Assembly: GCA_000497125.2 (NCBI GenBank)
Contig: CM035317.1
Coordinates: forward strand, 1,762,001 to 1,826,000
From: Spironucleus salmonicida
Lineage: Eukaryota; Fornicata; Diplomonadida; Hexamitidae
Length of the DNA stretch: 64,000 bases
Reading direction: 5' to 3'
How positions within the stretch are numbered: position 1 is the stretch's first letter; each line of letters starts with the position of its first letter. This document shows positions 62,938-64,000 of this stretch, in pieces. A model generated the notes under the pieces. That model worked only from the letters and a program-made list of their open reading frames with translations. It was not told where the DNA came from and made no database searches. The translations under genes and the position numbers were made by a program.

Positions 62938-64000
62938 GTGGCTTATAATTCAAATAGAGTAGTATTGGTATCGTTTTCTACGTATATTCCATATAGTACA
63001 ACAATAAACGCTTTGCTAGCCAATTTTGGAGGTAAAATAAAATCGCCAAATGAAATTTTGATTGAGTCAGGCATGATATCAGAGATATCTACCTTCTATG
63101 AAAAAGAAATCTATCCAAACTCATTAGAGATCTATAAATCAGAAACTAATACTGGATTTAATTATATCTCTTCATAAGATGGAGAGATTTGATAATAGTT
63201 ATATAGCTCCTTAAAAGTTTCTAGCATTTTATACGATTGCGACTTCTAGAATAATGATTACTTAACATCTTGATAAAACTAACTCCTATTCAATTTTTAT
63301 GTATCACTTGTAGAAATTGGTTACTCCAAAATATTCTACTTTAATACAGATTAAATATCACTGGTTAATTAGTAGCCATTGGTCGGCTATAGCTATGAAA
63401 CCGGCGCAGGTAATGTAATTTATGGTTATGACATATGAGATTAAATTTGCTATTATTTGACTGAGTCTAATTTTTCCTATGAAGATGATTTAATATCCAA
63501 TTATAAGATAGTAGCTTCACCGTTCCATTTTTAATTCTAAGTTTACTGATTTACGTGGCCACCGAAAAATTAAAGTTTTTAGTCTAAATTTAAAGAATCA
63601 TAAAATTTTTAATGGTAGGATGGTAGAACAGGTCTACTAATTTTGGTCAAAATAATATTGTTTTAACTATGAATAGGCTAGTTATGTATCGACTAATTTT
63701 AAATGCTCATAATTTAATTTGGTTAAATATTTTACTATTAATATTAGATACCTGGCTAGATAACTAGCTATTAATTTTAATATTACTACTTTAACGTAGG
63801 GGATGATATATCCATACATACCTTTTTATCACCATATTACGGTGTATTTGGCGTATCGACTCTTGCTCTTAACAAATCATTAGTAGGTGTATTGGAATGT
63901 GGACTATTAATAGCAGCAGGTGTAAATAAAACATTTTACTTAGTTGAAATACGAGGAGTATTAAGATTAGGATAATTGGACATTTTAAAATGTACTAATT
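62938..64000 (+). pseudogene. Long frame with at least five internal TGAs (runs off the window)
   Basis: One reading frame stays in register from about 62917 to the window end, with TGA at 63190, 63271, 63436, 63547 and 63670 (and 62914 upstream). It is clearly protein-like (SFSTYIPYSTTINALLANFG; EILIESGMISEISTFYEKEI; YYGVFGVSTLALNKSLVGVL). Trp suits most TGA sites (DGEI-x-QQLY, YLTS-x-QNQL, YGYDI-x-DQIC, QVY-x-FTWPP), and two TGG codons are also used. The stretch 63640-63790 is ambiguous and could be read in +1. No in-frame ATG is visible; ATG 62913 is out of frame. It looks like an extracellular sensor-type domain, but that is a guess. Confidence 0.5.

Overview
This is an AT-rich, gene-dense eukaryotic nuclear window that uses a variant genetic code. 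TAA and TAG occur in frame throughout every recognisable gene, at positions where Gln fits, and TGA is the stop. Nearly all genes are single uninterrupted ORFs separated by tens to a few hundred bases. About 25 of 40 stop codons sit inside AGTGA, which resembles the polyadenylation-type AGTRAA signal that overlaps stop codons in Giardia. With PPi-dependent phosphofructokinase, ornithine decarboxylase, NEK-like kinases, many coiled-coil proteins and almost no introns, this points to a hexamitid diplomonad (Spironucleus/Hexamita/Trepomonas group). A ciliate or an oxymonad with the same code is less likely, because more introns would be expected. The assignment is an inference.

Layout. 1-7.7 kb: the start of a KVEEKSED-repeat protein, PFP, two coiled-coil proteins around an EB1 microtubule plus-end protein, a small basic protein and an FKBP-TPR isomerase. 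7.7-16 kb (minus strand): an MCM helicase (probably MCM7), two proteins sharing a Cys module, a RING protein and an NHL-repeat propeller protein. 16.1-17.7 kb: one gene with a candidate 26-nt intron and one small ORF. 17.6-22 kb: very AT-rich, holding several long frames broken only by TGA. 20.5-25.7 kb (minus): a tail-anchored protein, a class 3 lipase, V-ATPase subunit H and a NEK-like kinase. 25.8-29 kb: a giant coiled-coil protein. 29-31.6 kb: AT-rich, with one small gene. 31.6-36.4 kb (minus): a type II membrane protein with a repetitive ectodomain and two unknowns. 36.5-42.5 kb: ribosome-biogenesis genes (RRS1, a PDCD2/Tsr4-like protein, a DRS1-like helicase) interleaved with unknowns. 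42.5-48 kb: a giant LRR-IQ protein and a coiled-coil protein. 48-54 kb: a probable pseudokinase, a type I membrane protein, a UAP56-like helicase, a La protein and ODC. 54-62.2 kb: three large unknown proteins. 62.2-64 kb: a frameshifted gene and another long frame interrupted by TGA.

Most functions are housekeeping: glycolysis, polyamine synthesis, replication licensing, rRNA maturation, mRNA export, vacuolar acidification and the microtubule cytoskeleton. The main unexpected signal is a set of AT-rich frames that keep a single reading frame for hundreds of codons but carry several internal TGAs, often where Trp would fit. Either a TGG-to-TGA process is killing these genes, or internal TGA is decoded in some contexts. 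Convergent genes also share palindromic TGATCA stop overlaps. All translations were made by eye, so exact coordinates deserve a machine check with NCBI code 6.
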